Part shown: positions 43,129 to 54,110 of the stretch, one piece after another
How the letters are laid out: the number at the start of each line of letters is the position of its first letter
Numbering within the stretch: position 1 is the first letter of the stretch
Origin: Bullera alba
Lineage: Eukaryota; Basidiomycota; Tremellomycetes; Tremellales; Bulleraceae
Direction: 5' to 3'
NCBI GenBank assembly: GCA_001600095.1
Contig: BCIX01000004.1
Location: forward strand, 1,120,586 to 1,184,585
Length of the DNA stretch: 64,000 nucleotides
The notes under the pieces: model-generated
The model's database searches: none
Told to the model about the DNA's origin: nothing
What the model saw: only the letters and a program-made list of their open reading frames with translations
Program-made: the position numbers and the translations under genes

Positions 43129-44627
43129 GCTCAAAGGTGCTTGGTCCGATTCTAGGTGGTTCGGTAGGAGTGATGTGATTTGTGATCCCGAAGCGACAGA
43201 AGTCAAGGTGCGCCCTGCGCCCGTCGATGACGGACTAACGACGATGAGCTGCGGCACGAAGGGCGCCAAGCCGCTTTCCATTGATTGCTCGTCAGGAAAG
43301 CCATTCTGTCTAGACTTGTACTGACCACTGGGCGGCAACAGCCTGGCAGTCGGTCAAGGTGTTGTCCATGCTCTGATCGGAGTACTCATTGCAAGCCTTG
43401 AGCACTTGTGCATACTGACAACGTGTGCGGGGAGGTGTCGTCTCCGAGTCGAGCTTACCAGAGTGTATCAACACATTGCCGGAATACTTATTACCAGCAG
43501 CTTAAGTCAGTCAGATATCGTGATCACCGGTCGATTCACGACCACTCCTCCACTACTACGCTGCAAGCCCACCCCGGGAACAACCTCATTCTGACCATAC
43601 CCCCGCTGTAGCTCCAGCACTCGTAACCGATCTCGTGCACGGTCACCATGGCCTCGGGGTAATGGCGCTCCAAGGCCGGATGGTAGACACGGACAAGTCG
43701 ATCCACCGACTGACAAAGCGAGTCCCCCCTACTCCTACACCATGAGTGGCTGATGCGATATGTCAGAGCACAGTCCAGACCCAGCTTCCAAGGACGCTGG
43801 CCTCGGGGTAATTGTTGGACGAGATTATCGATTCCTTATATGTTCAACTATCTCTAGTTCTTGGGCAAAATCCTACACCGTTCCTTTCCGGTACGCCCCC
43901 GTCTCCCTCTCCCTCTCCACCCCGCTCTTGGGCTAGTCGAGGCCTGTGATCTGACATAGGGCTGGCGATCAATCACAGATTTGTGGTTAGCGGTGCTCAA
44001 CTACAAGTCTGTGATTCGGAACGATTTCTCCGGCTCTGGCTCTCAATCAGTGAGTTGACAAGGCAGGCGTGCATAGCTGATCAAAGGAGAATAGCTGTGC
44101 GTATCGGCGCCTCAAGCGGAACCACCAGGAGCCGGTCTAGCTAGAAGATCCAAGTGGACCCTGCGTTTGAGCGAGCGGACCAGGTGAGAGAGCAGGGCGT
44201 ATCGGGTACCAGTGTACTGAAGCCGCGTACCCAGATATCGTCGGCGATGGTGGCAGAAGTGAATCGAGGCAGACTGTCGGATGAAGAGTCTGGAGGAAGG
44301 GTGACGGCCGACTCGATGGGAGTCAAGTGCCGAAGCGGCTTCAAGTCGAAGGGCTGGTGTCCGGGTGAGGTTTTATGCGCACTGGATATCGTGCATGCAA
44401 TGGTAGTCGATGTTGGATGTGAGCTGCGCTCGATCTATCTCCGACCGTGGTCAGCACCAGTGGACCGTTCGCTGTCGTCATTGTGTACGTTGTCGATAGC
44501 CGAGCCGATGTTGCCTCCTTGACATTCCACCATGCCTTCCTTTGGTGTGACTTTCGCCTGAGATCGAAGACTTCGATGCGTGATACGGACCACTGTATGT
44601 GCTGTAGTCGTTGACTTCATAGCCCCG
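43129..44627. other. Intergenic with possible decayed minus-strand gene
   Basis: A region of 1.5 kb with no full gene. Minus-strand pieces at about 43330-43420 (YAQVLKACNEYSDQSMDNTL, then TDCQAVAAQ) and 43610-43740 (DSLCQSVDRLVRVYHPALER, then HYPEAMVTVHEIGYECWSY) read like exons of a small Cys-containing protein. I could not join them to a start. Frames on both strands at 44141-44620 conflict with each other. Confidence 0.45.
43971..44016. other. Inverted repeat / stem-loop
   Basis: AATCACAGATTTGTGG (43971-43986) and CTACAAGTCTGTGATT (44001-44016) can pair over 16 positions with two non-Watson-Crick pairs, around a 14-nt loop. It is not a tRNA. Confidence 0.6.
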
Positions 44628-45191
44628 CTATCCCGCTCTTTGGGCCAATACTACTCCAACGACCACTCCCCCGTCGTGGCTGATACTGCTCATCAAGGAC
44701 ACTTTGCCGAATGGATCCTCGGTAGCACCAGTTGATACGGGGTTGATCCGGAGCAACGGGGCACCACGATTGTGCGCCAAGTCGAAGGTGTGGAATCCGA
44801 CGTGATGGCCTGGCAGCCCCAGGAGCGGGAGAGACGGTATGATGGCTTTATAGGCTGCTTCCTTGATCGCCCATCTAGGAAGCGTCAGCTTCAGTCCCTG
44901 CTTCCTGCCAATCCATGCCATCCTGCCAATCCCTGCCAGTCGAGCCAGTTACTACTAGGTTGACACCTGGACTAGAGGTATAGAAGGCAGAACGAAGAGC
45001 CAGACCCACCTCGTGCTCAGGTATCGCAAAGACGACAGATCCGCTTGGGGTGCAAGCGGGAAGCGACGCTGAAAGTCGGCAAGCTCTCTGTCACAGCATA
45101 TCCGCCTAGCGACCCTTTTCACCCCTCGCCTCAGGACAAACGCCTCGAAGCGCGCGGTGGAGAGTATGTCCACGCCGATGCCCAAGATCAT
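44628..45191 (-). CDS. PPT2: Holo-[acyl-carrier-protein] synthase (mitochondrial type)
   Basis: Two exons. ATG 45191 starts MILGIGVDILSTARFEAFVL, the diagnostic AcpS/PPTase beginning with its magnesium-binding Asp. CCDRELADFQRRFPL follows, and after a roughly 130-nt intron the junction restores STRWAIKEAAYKAI, the second signature (WAxKEA). The end is VSLMSSISHDGGVVVGVVLA. The enzyme moves the phosphopantetheine arm from CoA to acyl-carrier protein, in fungi mainly for mitochondrial fatty-acid synthesis. No presequence is visible unless an unresolved upstream exon exists (an Ala-rich frame lies at 45220-45570). Confidence 0.88.
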
Positions 45192-45734
45192 GACTTTTAG
45201 CGAAGGTCGAGGCGCCGTCTCAGCTCGAATGCGGGGTCGAGCGAAGACAGGTGGTGTGGTGTTTGATGAACTGGGATGGTCGACGTGTACTGCCACTCCA
45301 AATGGATTTCAAGTTTGTCAGGTCGCTGCCCGACCAGTGACTACAGCTCGAAGCAAGAGCCGGAACACTAGCCTCTGCGAGCCTACTGCGAGCAGAGGCA
45401 AAGCAGTTAGCAGAGGCGAGCAGCTCAAGAGCAGCTGCTGCCTGCTTCGCTGCGTTTCGGAATTCGGTCCACCGCCGGCGGAGATCACCGCCCCCGCCTG
45501 AAACGAACGCCCGCGTGCAGGCCAGCAGCCTGCCCAGCTGTCTATCAGCCATACCTAATGGCACTGCCATGACCTCCCACAGCTGAGCTTGTAGTTGATC
45601 TAGCCATCACAGCTCTCCGCCGTTCCGCAGCTATCGCTCAAGACGGTCCTGGCCCGCTTCATACATCGTATCAATCGGTACAACCACCTCAAACGCTATC
45701 AGGGTACTAGTCCAGACGACCGAGGTTCTCGTTC
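45192..45734. other. Intergenic, open Ala-rich frame
   Basis: A minus-strand frame (45220-45570, ATG start, MAVPLGMADRQLGRLLACTR) looks helical and Ala-rich. It could be a small gene or an upstream exon of the synthase, but splice sites are not clear. Confidence 0.35.
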
Positions 45735-47077
45735 TCACACGTACTCGGACGCATCGCTTCCCGACACCGCCTCCCCTGTCGCCGGCGCCGTCGCCCCCGA
45801 CGCCGCGGTCTTCCCTGCCTCCGGCTCCGGCTCCGCCTTCTCCGCCGCCTTGACCTCCTTGTTCTGCTGCACGCACCAGATACACAACTGATGCAAACTC
45901 CACTTCTTCTCCTTCATCTCGCCCGCAACCTTCATCACCGCGACCATGGGGTCGAAAATGGTATACTCGGGTTGACTCATGATATACCTCACGACGGCCC
46001 TTCTGCGTCGATACCACCGCTGCGCGTCGGGGACTTTGGAGTCGTCTGTCCATTTGCCCTCGCCGAACATTGCGTCCATGGCCTGTACGGAGGGTCGCTT
46101 GGTGATCGGGTCGTCGAGCGTCCATTCCCGCCACAGGCCTTGGACGGTGTTGACGTTTTTGAGCATGCCGTAGTAGGGTGGTTCGGGCCAGAGACCGGTG
46201 TGAGCGTGGGGGACCAGCGGGGAAGAGGATCGGCGGGTGTGGGAAGTTGCAAGGTGGATGGGGGTGGTGGCTGGAGGGGCGAAGGTAGATGTGGATGTGG
46301 AGGTGGGGGGCACTGGTGAAGAGGTCAGCTTGTGGAGTCTGGTCCAGGCGCGTGTTTGGAACCCTCCGCAACGCGATCTTTCGCTCGATAGACCCTTAGG
46401 GCCCTACTGATCTCCCTCTTCCTCCCCCTCCATCCGTCCGCAACGGCTCATCGATGAAACTGAACTATCTCGCGCCTGTACTCACCTGCTGAAACACCTG
46501 CCGCCCCGAGACCCTGCGATGGGCCGCCAAACCCACTTCCAGACCCCGCCGACACATTGCCGCCCGACGCCGCCGCTGCCCTCTGCCCACCCTCTCCCGT
46601 ACTCCCGATCCTATACACCGGCACGCTCTGGAACCCCGCATTATGCGCCTTCATGATCTCCAGCTGTTGGAGGTGTATCGCCGCCAGCTTTTCAAACACC
46701 ACTTCAATCTGTTCCTTCGATACGAGGGTAGTCACCATTTGCGCTATCGACTGGTTGATCTGCGCCATGCCCGCTCGGATGTCGGCAAACAGTGCATCTA
46801 AATATTCACGCAGGGTGGGGTCGATGAGCGTGTCCAGGCCGTGGGGGGTGTCGGCGGGGAGATGGGGGNATTGGTGGGGCGCGAATTGGGCATTGGGGTC
46901 GGGATGTTGACCGGATCCAACGGGTTGTGACGATTGTGAAGAATGGGCATACTGGGCAGATTGAGCAGGAGCAGATGCTTCTGCGGCAAGAGGCGAGCTT
47001 TGAGAGTATCTGACCGCATCGGATGGACCTCTGCATGACCTGCGCGACGCTCTAGGAGTTTCAGCCGCTTTTGGCAT
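45735..47077 (-). CDS. Gcr1-domain DNA-binding protein
   Basis: Two exons. The start at 47077 reads MPKAAETPRASRRSCRGPSD, followed by a Ser/Gln/Pro-rich stretch. A helical segment around residues 85-150 (LREYLDALFADIRAGMAQIN; EVVFEKLAAIHLQQLEIMKA) may form a coiled coil. The second exon carries a Gcr1_C-like domain: NVNTVQGLWREWTLDDPITK, RPSVQAMDAMFGEGKWTDDS, AQRWYRRRRAVVRYIMSQPE. This domain binds DNA in yeast Gcr1 and in Crypton tyrosine recombinases. No recombinase catalytic residues are present here, so a free-standing regulator is likelier than a transposon. The tail is acidic. One ambiguous base (N at 46869) leaves one residue undefined. Confidence 0.78.
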
Positions 47078-48210
47078 GACGGTGTGAGTGTCGATTGATG
47101 CTTGAGTCTCTATTGGGTAAACAGAGGAAGTCTGCGTGATTCGCCTGGCTGTAGTCGTGTAAAGCGGATTCGTCGATTTGTCACGGTTCTTGAAATGGCG
47201 GCTGAGAATGGAGAGCTGACAGATACTACGGAGGTCGAGTATGCGTATAGACCAAAGACAGAAGGATGAACGAGGAGCAACGAGCAAGAGGATCGCGCGG
47301 CGAGAAAGCTTACGCCGGGCAGGATGGGAAATACTTTGCCACGGTGACGCCCGCATGGGAATCGCCACTTTGAGCAAGTCCCCTGAGAAGTCAACAGCTT
47401 ACAGCAACCTTACTCATATCTTCGGTCTTCCCTCAAGCAGCCTCAAGCAGAACATCTGTTCCGGTTCTCTATTGTTCTCGCTACGCCGACACATATCCGG
47501 ATCCAGCATGTCAACCATTCTTCGTTCTGCACTGACTCCAGCCTTGAATCAGCAGGAGTCAGCTCTCGGCACCAGTCACCTCCGTCAACATCAGCTCACG
47601 GCCCAGTCGCCTCAGTGTCGCTCAACGCCTCTGTCCTCCTCTGTCACAATCCTGCACTTGCCATACGGTAGCGGGCACCATCCAACTGGAGTCCACCACC
47701 TCCACCGCAGACTCCGACACTACCCTTCCAACCTAGCGGAATCAGCAAAGGGCTTTGCGGATTCCGACACTACTTTTCCGCCCTAGCGGATTCCAACACG
47801 CCACTTGCGGATTCCGACACTAGTTGCGGATTCCACCAAGCCACTTGTGGAACCCGACACTAGTTACTTGGTCAGCTCAACCGGATTCCACTAAGCCACA
47901 CCGCAGACCCCGGCACCGAGCCCCTTTCCTACCCGAGCTCAACAGGACATCGAGCGTCTATAAGTGTATAGCTTTGTAGCTTGATTTCATCCTTTCTCCC
48001 AAAGATCAAATCCTCATCAGTCACTTGCCTAAAGCCCTCGCCTTCTCTCGTCGCCAAAGATCTTCGAGCACTTCTAAACCCTCTTCACCGTCTTTGACAC
48101 CTCATCCAGTTACTCGGTTTGGCGGTAGGACTTTCCGAATCCTCCTAGAGCCTATCTTACGACCATTGACCTGGCTCGGCCTCTGGGCCTTCTCGAAGCG
48201 GGTCGTAACA
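47078..48210. other. Intergenic with degenerate repeats
   Basis: No gene is supported. The stretch 47705-47910 holds a degenerate repeat, listed separately. Confidence 0.55.
47705..47910 (+). repeat. Degenerate tandem repeat (GCGGATTCCGACACTA)
   Basis: Variants of GCGGATTCCGACACTA and CGGATTCCACCAAGCCACTT alternate at least six times at irregular 25-40 bp steps. The copies differ by substitutions, so the array is old. Confidence 0.75.
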
Positions 48211-49559
48211 ATGGCGGAGGAAGCAAAGGAGGATACCGTGAGTCTGCCAGACGTTGATCGCAAGCATCCTCTGGCACCTCTCTCAGCAGTCCACTGCACC
48301 TGGTCGGAGCTACGCAGAGATCCTACCAACTGTCTGCGAACACGTCAACGACCACAATCACATGCCCACCTTGCTCGCCATCCAGCAGACTTCCCGAACC
48401 GGCTGGCGAGCCGCCACGCCGTTCATCTACAGAACCTACACCTTCCGCAACCTGGATGATCACTACAGGCATTCCGACTGGGTGTTCTCCGATGAACATC
48501 CACAAAAGGAGCGAAGCAGGGTGGCGTTCAACTATGTCAAGAAGATCGACTTTCAGCGGTGGCCACCTCTTGATCTGTTCGAGCGACGACTCGAGCGACA
48601 GAAGCAGCGGGGAAAGGACAAGGTGGAGGACTTGCTCTCCAAGCGAGAGGTTCGAGTCTTGAACAAAGCTCTGGAGAAGTTATGTCGACTCAAGCATGAT
48701 GCGGGAGAGGCGGTGGAGGAGGAGGAGGATGAATCGTACAAGGTAGAGGAGACTCTGGAGGAGACGCCAAAGACCGAGACACCAGCGGAGCAGCTTCTCT
48801 TCCCAAACCTCAAGCATTTCAAAATTGGAAAGGACGCCCTGCGCTACCTCGGAAGAACAGAATACGACATGACGGCTGGAGACGAACAAACGATCAGACC
48901 CTACAGCTCGGCCGACGACCATAACGGACATGCTCGGCTGGCAAAGACCCTTGATCGAATCTCGAAACACCTGCCTCGAATGCTGTTACCGCTCAACATG
49001 GCAACTTTCGCCCCCAGCATGACCAACTTCGAGCACTTTTGCCTCGATTACGCTCTCCCAGGCATAGACGCCTTGGATACGGACAGTCGGCAACGAGAGC
49101 AATCCAGGCGAAACAGAGCGGCGACTCTCTTACGCATCGCCTTCCGCCTCGGCAAGACGTGTCAGACTGTCTTGAACGGAATTCGTCACGACCATGACAT
49201 GGAATTCCACCACGGGTTCTGCGACAGACTAGCTGCTTGGGGATGGCTGGGCTGTCCATGCGGCTGCAACTCGGACATTTACCCGGAGAACAACCCACAA
49301 GTAGTGATTGACATGATCACCCGGCACCTCAAGCAGTACGCGGAGAGACCGAAGAACCGCTGGCTACTACCATCGATAGATGGAGAAATCAGGGATATCT
49401 TCGATACGAAGCGTCTGGAGATATGCGCAACGACGTGTGCTGCTCACGAAGCTCGCATGCTGGCAGAGCAAGGGTGAGTCGGATCTCGTTTGGCTGTCAG
49501 AAGAGACTCGTCGCTGACCTGACTCCAAGATGCCAGGAGGAGACTGAGGGCCAGTGAGT
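48211..49559 (+). CDS. F-box-like family protein, divergent GCxCGC member
   Basis: ATG 48211 begins MAEEAKEDT; a 49-nt intron (48238-48286) joins it to QSTAPGRSYAEILPTVCEHV. Family blocks follow: LLAIQQTSRTGWRAATPFIY, an acidic insertion (EEEEDESYKVEETLEETPKT), LLFPNLKHFKIGKDALRYLG, and the Cys motif WGWLGCPCGCNSDIYPENN near residue 330. The main frame stops inside a GTGAGT donor at about 49477. Splicing to 49533 adds CQEETEGQ and ends at 49559, matching the extra last exon seen in two relatives. This copy is the most divergent: the GQL segment and the F-box helix are weak. It is plus-strand, in tandem with the next paralogue. Confidence 0.7.
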
Positions 49560-50257
49560 AGGATCGGTAAAGTAGCTGTGAGACTCAGTCTCCGCGGTGA
49601 AACACACCAATCCTCTTGAGATGGTACTGGTCTGTCTGTGGGAGAGCATGAATTACGAACGACTGGAGATAGAGAGGATCGAGGGATGAATGGGGCCTAG
49701 AGCGAAGTTGTGTGGGATCGCTGAGCGGAACCATGGCCCTGGAATCACTGGTAACCTGGTGATACGAATGGCTAGAGCATATGGTCGAGCGGACAACGAC
49801 ATGCTGGTGGAGACGACTGTCTCGTTGGAGCTACAGCACGCTGCTGCTTCAGCTCTTGGTAGCACGACGCAACGCTCGGACCGCCTACCGAGCCAGAAAT
49901 TGATCCCGTCCCTATCCTCACTTCACCTCCTCGTCCGAGATTACAAGTTCCTTCTTCACTTCTCACTTCCACCGAACTTCCACTCATCTTGTCGAAGAGC
50001 ATGATGCTCTACCATTGGTAGCAACAAAGGGCCCCATAAGCAATCCCCCAGCATCGTAGTGTCAAAGGTATAGACCATCTCCTCGAATGAAGGTGCTCTT
50101 GTGAACGCCGGAGGACGATCGTCGGTGAGTCACCTAGCTTACGACATGATCGCACTGCTGACCATGTACGAGTAGTTAGCAGACCCCCGTCAGGTATACC
50201 TTGATCAGTCCAAAAGACTATACATAACGGACTTGTCACCTCATACACCTCGTCACC
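49560..50257. other. Intergenic between two paralogues
   Basis: Promoter region of the 50258 gene. No other feature seen. Confidence 0.55.
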
Positions 50258-51619
50258 ATGTCCGATTCACTTACGGTATCCGCTGGTGAAGCTCAACCCT
50301 CTACCACTTTGCCGTCCACCATAGCGACTACACCGACTGCTGCAAACCCTGGCTCAACGGATGACAACACTCCAATCACTCCATTCCCCCGTCGCTTCCC
50401 AGACGATCTACTGGTCTTCGTTTGCGCAGAGCTAGACAACTTGAAAATGAGGTGTATGTTCCTCTTCCGACCCTTGGCCGAATTCAAGGCTCTTCAGAAC
50501 ACCTTACTTGCCATCCAAAGAACCAGCAGAGCCGGATGGAAAGCAGCAACCCCTTATGTGTGGCGAAATCTTACATTCACCCGCGCCGACGACTATCTTT
50601 CCTTCTTTGCACCGATTACTCGATTCTCCAACCGAACGCCGGTACGAAAGACTCTTCCGGCCAAGATACGACAAGCTGCCTCCCTGGCCAATGGTGATGA
50701 GGGCCTTCCCGAGGATCTATCCAGGTTCTTCAGGGCAATCGAATGGATACACACCATCAGATTCGAAGCGATTCCGCCGCTCAGCGTCAAAAACGAGATT
50801 GCTCTTGCACATGGTATTGCAGTGGAAGTCCTCGGCAAGCCTTACTACCTTGGTCAAGCAGTACACTTGGAGATGGATGAGGTGTGTGCGATCATCGGAG
50901 CGCGAGGTCACAAGAAAGACGTCAAGATGCTCGGTAGCTTCATTGCGGATTCGAAGCCTGCCAGAATCGACTTGTGGAACATCGATGCCAGTGACGAAGA
51001 GGAAAATGCGAGGTTCTGGAACGACTTCGAGATCCTCAACCCCAAATCTCAAAACACGCCTTTGGTGCTTCACGACTTGATGTCGGGCCAGCTCAGCGAT
51101 ATCCCTTACAAGAACCTGACCATTTCCATGACTCCAGGCTGGCACTGGATGTACGACGAGGGTGAAGCGAGCAGGACACTGGCCATCGACTTGGGCATTT
51201 GGGTATACGATACCGTTCTTGACGAATACGGTTCTGCGGATCCGACTGCCGATGGTGGTGAAGTTCAAGCTCAAATGACCGTCACTGGGTGGTCAGGCTG
51301 TCCATGCAAATGTGACGAGGACATGTATCCCCTGACCAACACAAGACTGGTCTTGGCACAGATCAAGCAGTACGCCACGAACATGTCCCGAAACATCATC
51401 CTCAGCCAAGGACCGACAATGGCGGAGAGGATTCAGATCTTTTTCAACGACGAGCGCCTCAAGCTCACTGTAGCTCCCTGTGAAGGGTACAAGGCTCGTA
51501 TACTTGAAGAACTCGCGAAGCGACAGTGAGTGGTTACCGCTCGGGGTACTAGTTGGCGAAGACTTGGCTGATAAGATGTCCAACGCAGACAGCAAGTGGA
51601 CGCTCCGGCACAGGATTAA
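50258..51619 (+). CDS. F-box-like family protein, GCxCGC subfamily
   Basis: The first exon runs from ATG 50258 (MSDSLTVSAGEAQPSTTLPS) to 51525. The F-box-like helix is FPRRFPDDLLVFVCAELDNL (about residues 47-66), followed by LLAIQRTSRAGWKAATPYVW, DDYLSFFAPITRF, LSRFFRAIEWIHTIRF, LMSGQLSDIPYKNLTISM and the Cys motif WSGCPCKCDEDMYP near residue 346. The stop at 51529 lies inside a GTGAGT donor. An intron at 51526-51588 with a CTGAT branch would give the ending AKRQQQVDAPAQD at 51619. Both ends are possible; the spliced form matches the paralogue upstream. Function is as for the family, unproven. Confidence 0.75.
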
Positions 51620-51642
51620 AGCCAGCTCGATCCGTCTATCGA

Positions 51643-51770
51643 AACCCCTTACGAACATTGTATATTACCACACGAATTCGATAAAGCCCCTCATACGAAC
51701 ACTGTATATTACCACACCGACTCGACAAAGCCCCGCATATGAGCATTGTATACAACCACACGCATTCGAC
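51643..51770 (+). repeat. About 44-bp tandem repeat, three copies
   Basis: The unit includes ACGAACACTGTATATTACCA and GACTCGACAAAGCCCC. Copies start near 51643, 51686 and 51730, the third most diverged. It sits just downstream of the 50258 paralogue. Confidence 0.85.
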
Positions 51771-52030
51771 CGGTCATGTTGTGAAATAGAATGGAGTCAG
51801 AAGGCCAGAAGATGAGTCTGGAAGGCCAGGACATGACATATGGAAAGAACCCCAGGAGTCAACGAGCGAGTCCCAGGATCAATGAGCGCCGCCGGCATGG
51901 TCAAGCCTCGCACATACCATCACAGTAAGGCCGTGGGGCTATCATGCATGTGCATATATGATCGAGCTCCGCCGGTACTCTGATCGAAGTCGCGAGGTGA
52001 CTTCCCATCGAGTGCATTGACTGAACAATG

Positions 52031-54110
52031 CTACTCCATCTCGACATCTTCCCCTGTGTCCTCTGCACCTCTAGCCCCAAGTTTCGCCCTCTCGAAGTCC
52101 TCAATGACTTGGTAGCAAAGTGACATCGGAGCTGGCTGGTCGGTATCCCTGAGATGCTCGTACTTGATCCTCGTTAGGGATTTGATCAGTGTCATCGCTT
52201 CTGGCTTATACCACCCGACCTGGGGCTACAGTCACATCCAACATCAGCCTGGTGTCCGGGGAACGGGTAAGGGGAACACTTACATCGCACACTTCGGTGA
52301 GGTTACTGGGATCGTCGATATATTTCCGGATTTGCTCGTCGTGAATATCGCACAATTGGAAGTCTGCGGTGTCGCTATGCAACAAGACTCCATCGAAGAG
52401 ATGGGCGCGGCTAAATCCCACCATCAGTCTCAGGGGGAAGGTGGGGTGAAGGGCTTACTTCTTGTCAAGCGGAGGTCGTTCGCCTTCGGCTACACGCTTC
52501 TCCTGGGCTGCTCGCCATTCGTTCTTAGACTTGGACCCTGCCGCAGCTGCATCCTCCTCTTCGTCATCAGACTCCAGAGCGGCATTACGGCCCCCTCGCG
52601 CGACGTTGAAGTAGAAGTATATCCTCTGCCAGCTACCCAGGGGTCAGTGAGGGAGATTTGGAAGGAGAGGGGGGTTTGGACGTACATCGCCGTCGAGCTG
52701 TCTTGCCGGGGGTCAAATCCGTATCGTACGAGGCATTTCCAGAACGGACCCGCGCCGAACGAATACGCCACTGCGGGTAGGTACGCTTTACCCCTAACGT
52801 CATAGTCAGTGAGGTGGCCTCGATCATCTGAGAGATGGCACTGACTCGACGATGACCTTCCTGTCTGTAGCGTTGAACAGAGCAAGCAGAGCAGGTCTGG
52901 ACCAAATTGGTTTGTCCTGCAGAAGCTACCCAACCACGTCAGCAAAGTGATCTACTGGGATCGAGCGGATCAACGCTCACCTCGCGCAGTCTTGCCAGGA
53001 TGCGCTGGTCCATATTTGGGATCTTCTTCTCTAACTCTTTAACGGGTTTCAAGGGCGTGACCCCGCTGTGTCCGATCTTGGGGAGGGCGAACCCGTTGAA
53101 ACGGCCTCTGTTGATCATACGTTGTTTGGTGAGGCCAGTCCTTGGGTCCTCCACCTCTTCCATGACAGATTGATTGTGTTGCTTGAAGCTGGCCGGGTGT
53201 CAGTACATCTTCTGAAAGACCGAAGCGAAGGATGATGAGGAAAGAAGAAAGAGGAAAGAGGAGGAGGAAGGAGGAAAGAGGAGGAGGAAGGACAAAGCTC
53301 AGCTCACTTGTAGATGAATGGCATGCGGCGGTCGCTGAAGATTGGCAGGGGCTGCAAGTCGAGTAAGGACCGAAATTGAGGCTCATAGTTCTCGTCAATG
53401 TCCTCTTCGAATGGCGGAGTGACAGGTTCAGAAAACTCCTCGTTCAGCGGCGGTACCGTATATTCGAGTATGGCATCGTCTAGATCGGGTCAGCGATGTA
53501 GCGGACAGCCTGTAGAGGACTCACAGTCCAGGTCCTTCAGTACGCCAACTAACTGCGACACTCGTCCATTGGGGTTCGGTGTGTAGTGGTAATCTGCCAT
53601 AGCTATCCATGAGTGAGCTAAATCGACTACATGACGAGGCAATCTCAAGAGCTCACCTCTGAAGCGGACAGTCTGGGTAATAGGTCCAATGATTTCTGCG
53701 GTGAATACACCTTGCTCCCCACCGTCGATTGCCTTGCCTTTGCCCTTCCCTATCTGATCCTCCCTTCGCCTGCGCTTCGTCACTTTGAGCAGTAGTTTCT
53801 GACTAGCCACTCGGAGTCCTCTGACCGGTATGCCATCCCGATCATCACCGCCATACTTCATTTCCAGCATTTTCGTCTCTTTCGTAGGCGCATTGAAGCA
53901 CTCATTCATGTCGTCCTGGGTGATCACCTTCAGTAGCGCCGAAGGGTGGGATACTGATCCAGGGTATTCGACAGCTGCGAAGGCTGTAGTGGGGAATGTG
54001 CGGGTCGGAGCGGTGAAAGACGATGCTTGGGCATTGGAAAAGGTGCCGTTGGGCTCCTCGGGTGGTTCTGGGGAGGAAGAGAGGGAGAACGCGGCTTCGG
54101 ACCCGGACAT
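52031..54110 (-). CDS. TFC1: TFIIIC subunit 5 (tau95/Sfc1-like)
   Basis: About ten exons. After an acidic Ser/Pro-rich start (MSGSEAAFSLSSSPEPPEEP) comes VEYPGSVSHPSALLKVITQD, the usual tau95 opening, then ECFNAPTKETKMLEMKYGGD and GLRVASQKLLLKVTKRRRRE. Later blocks include PLPIFSDRRMPFIYK, KPIWSRPALLALFNATDRKV, KAYLPAVAYSFGAGPFWKCL, then VRYGFDPRQDSSTAMRIYFY, the most conserved part of the family. The C-terminal tail is acidic (RGAEDTGEDVEME), as in yeast tau95. The protein helps TFIIIC bind the A box of tRNA genes for RNA polymerase III. One intron (about 53170-53310) contains a purine-rich microsatellite. Confidence 0.9.
53230..53295 (-). repeat. Polypurine repeat inside a TFC1 intron
   Basis: AGGAAAGAGGAGGAGGAAGG-type units repeat at least twice with GAAAGA variants. 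On the coding (minus) strand this is a polypyrimidine tract within an intron. Confidence 0.75.

Noticed and set aside
44154..44522. Plus-strand open frame and overlapping minus-strand frames
   Set aside because: The plus frame starts at GTG, frames on both strands look equally plausible, and no splice or family support exists.
45220..45570. Ala-rich minus-strand frame upstream of the AcpS-type gene
   Set aside because: It has an ATG and looks helical, but no splice path to the synthase and no family match; kept only as an intergenic note.
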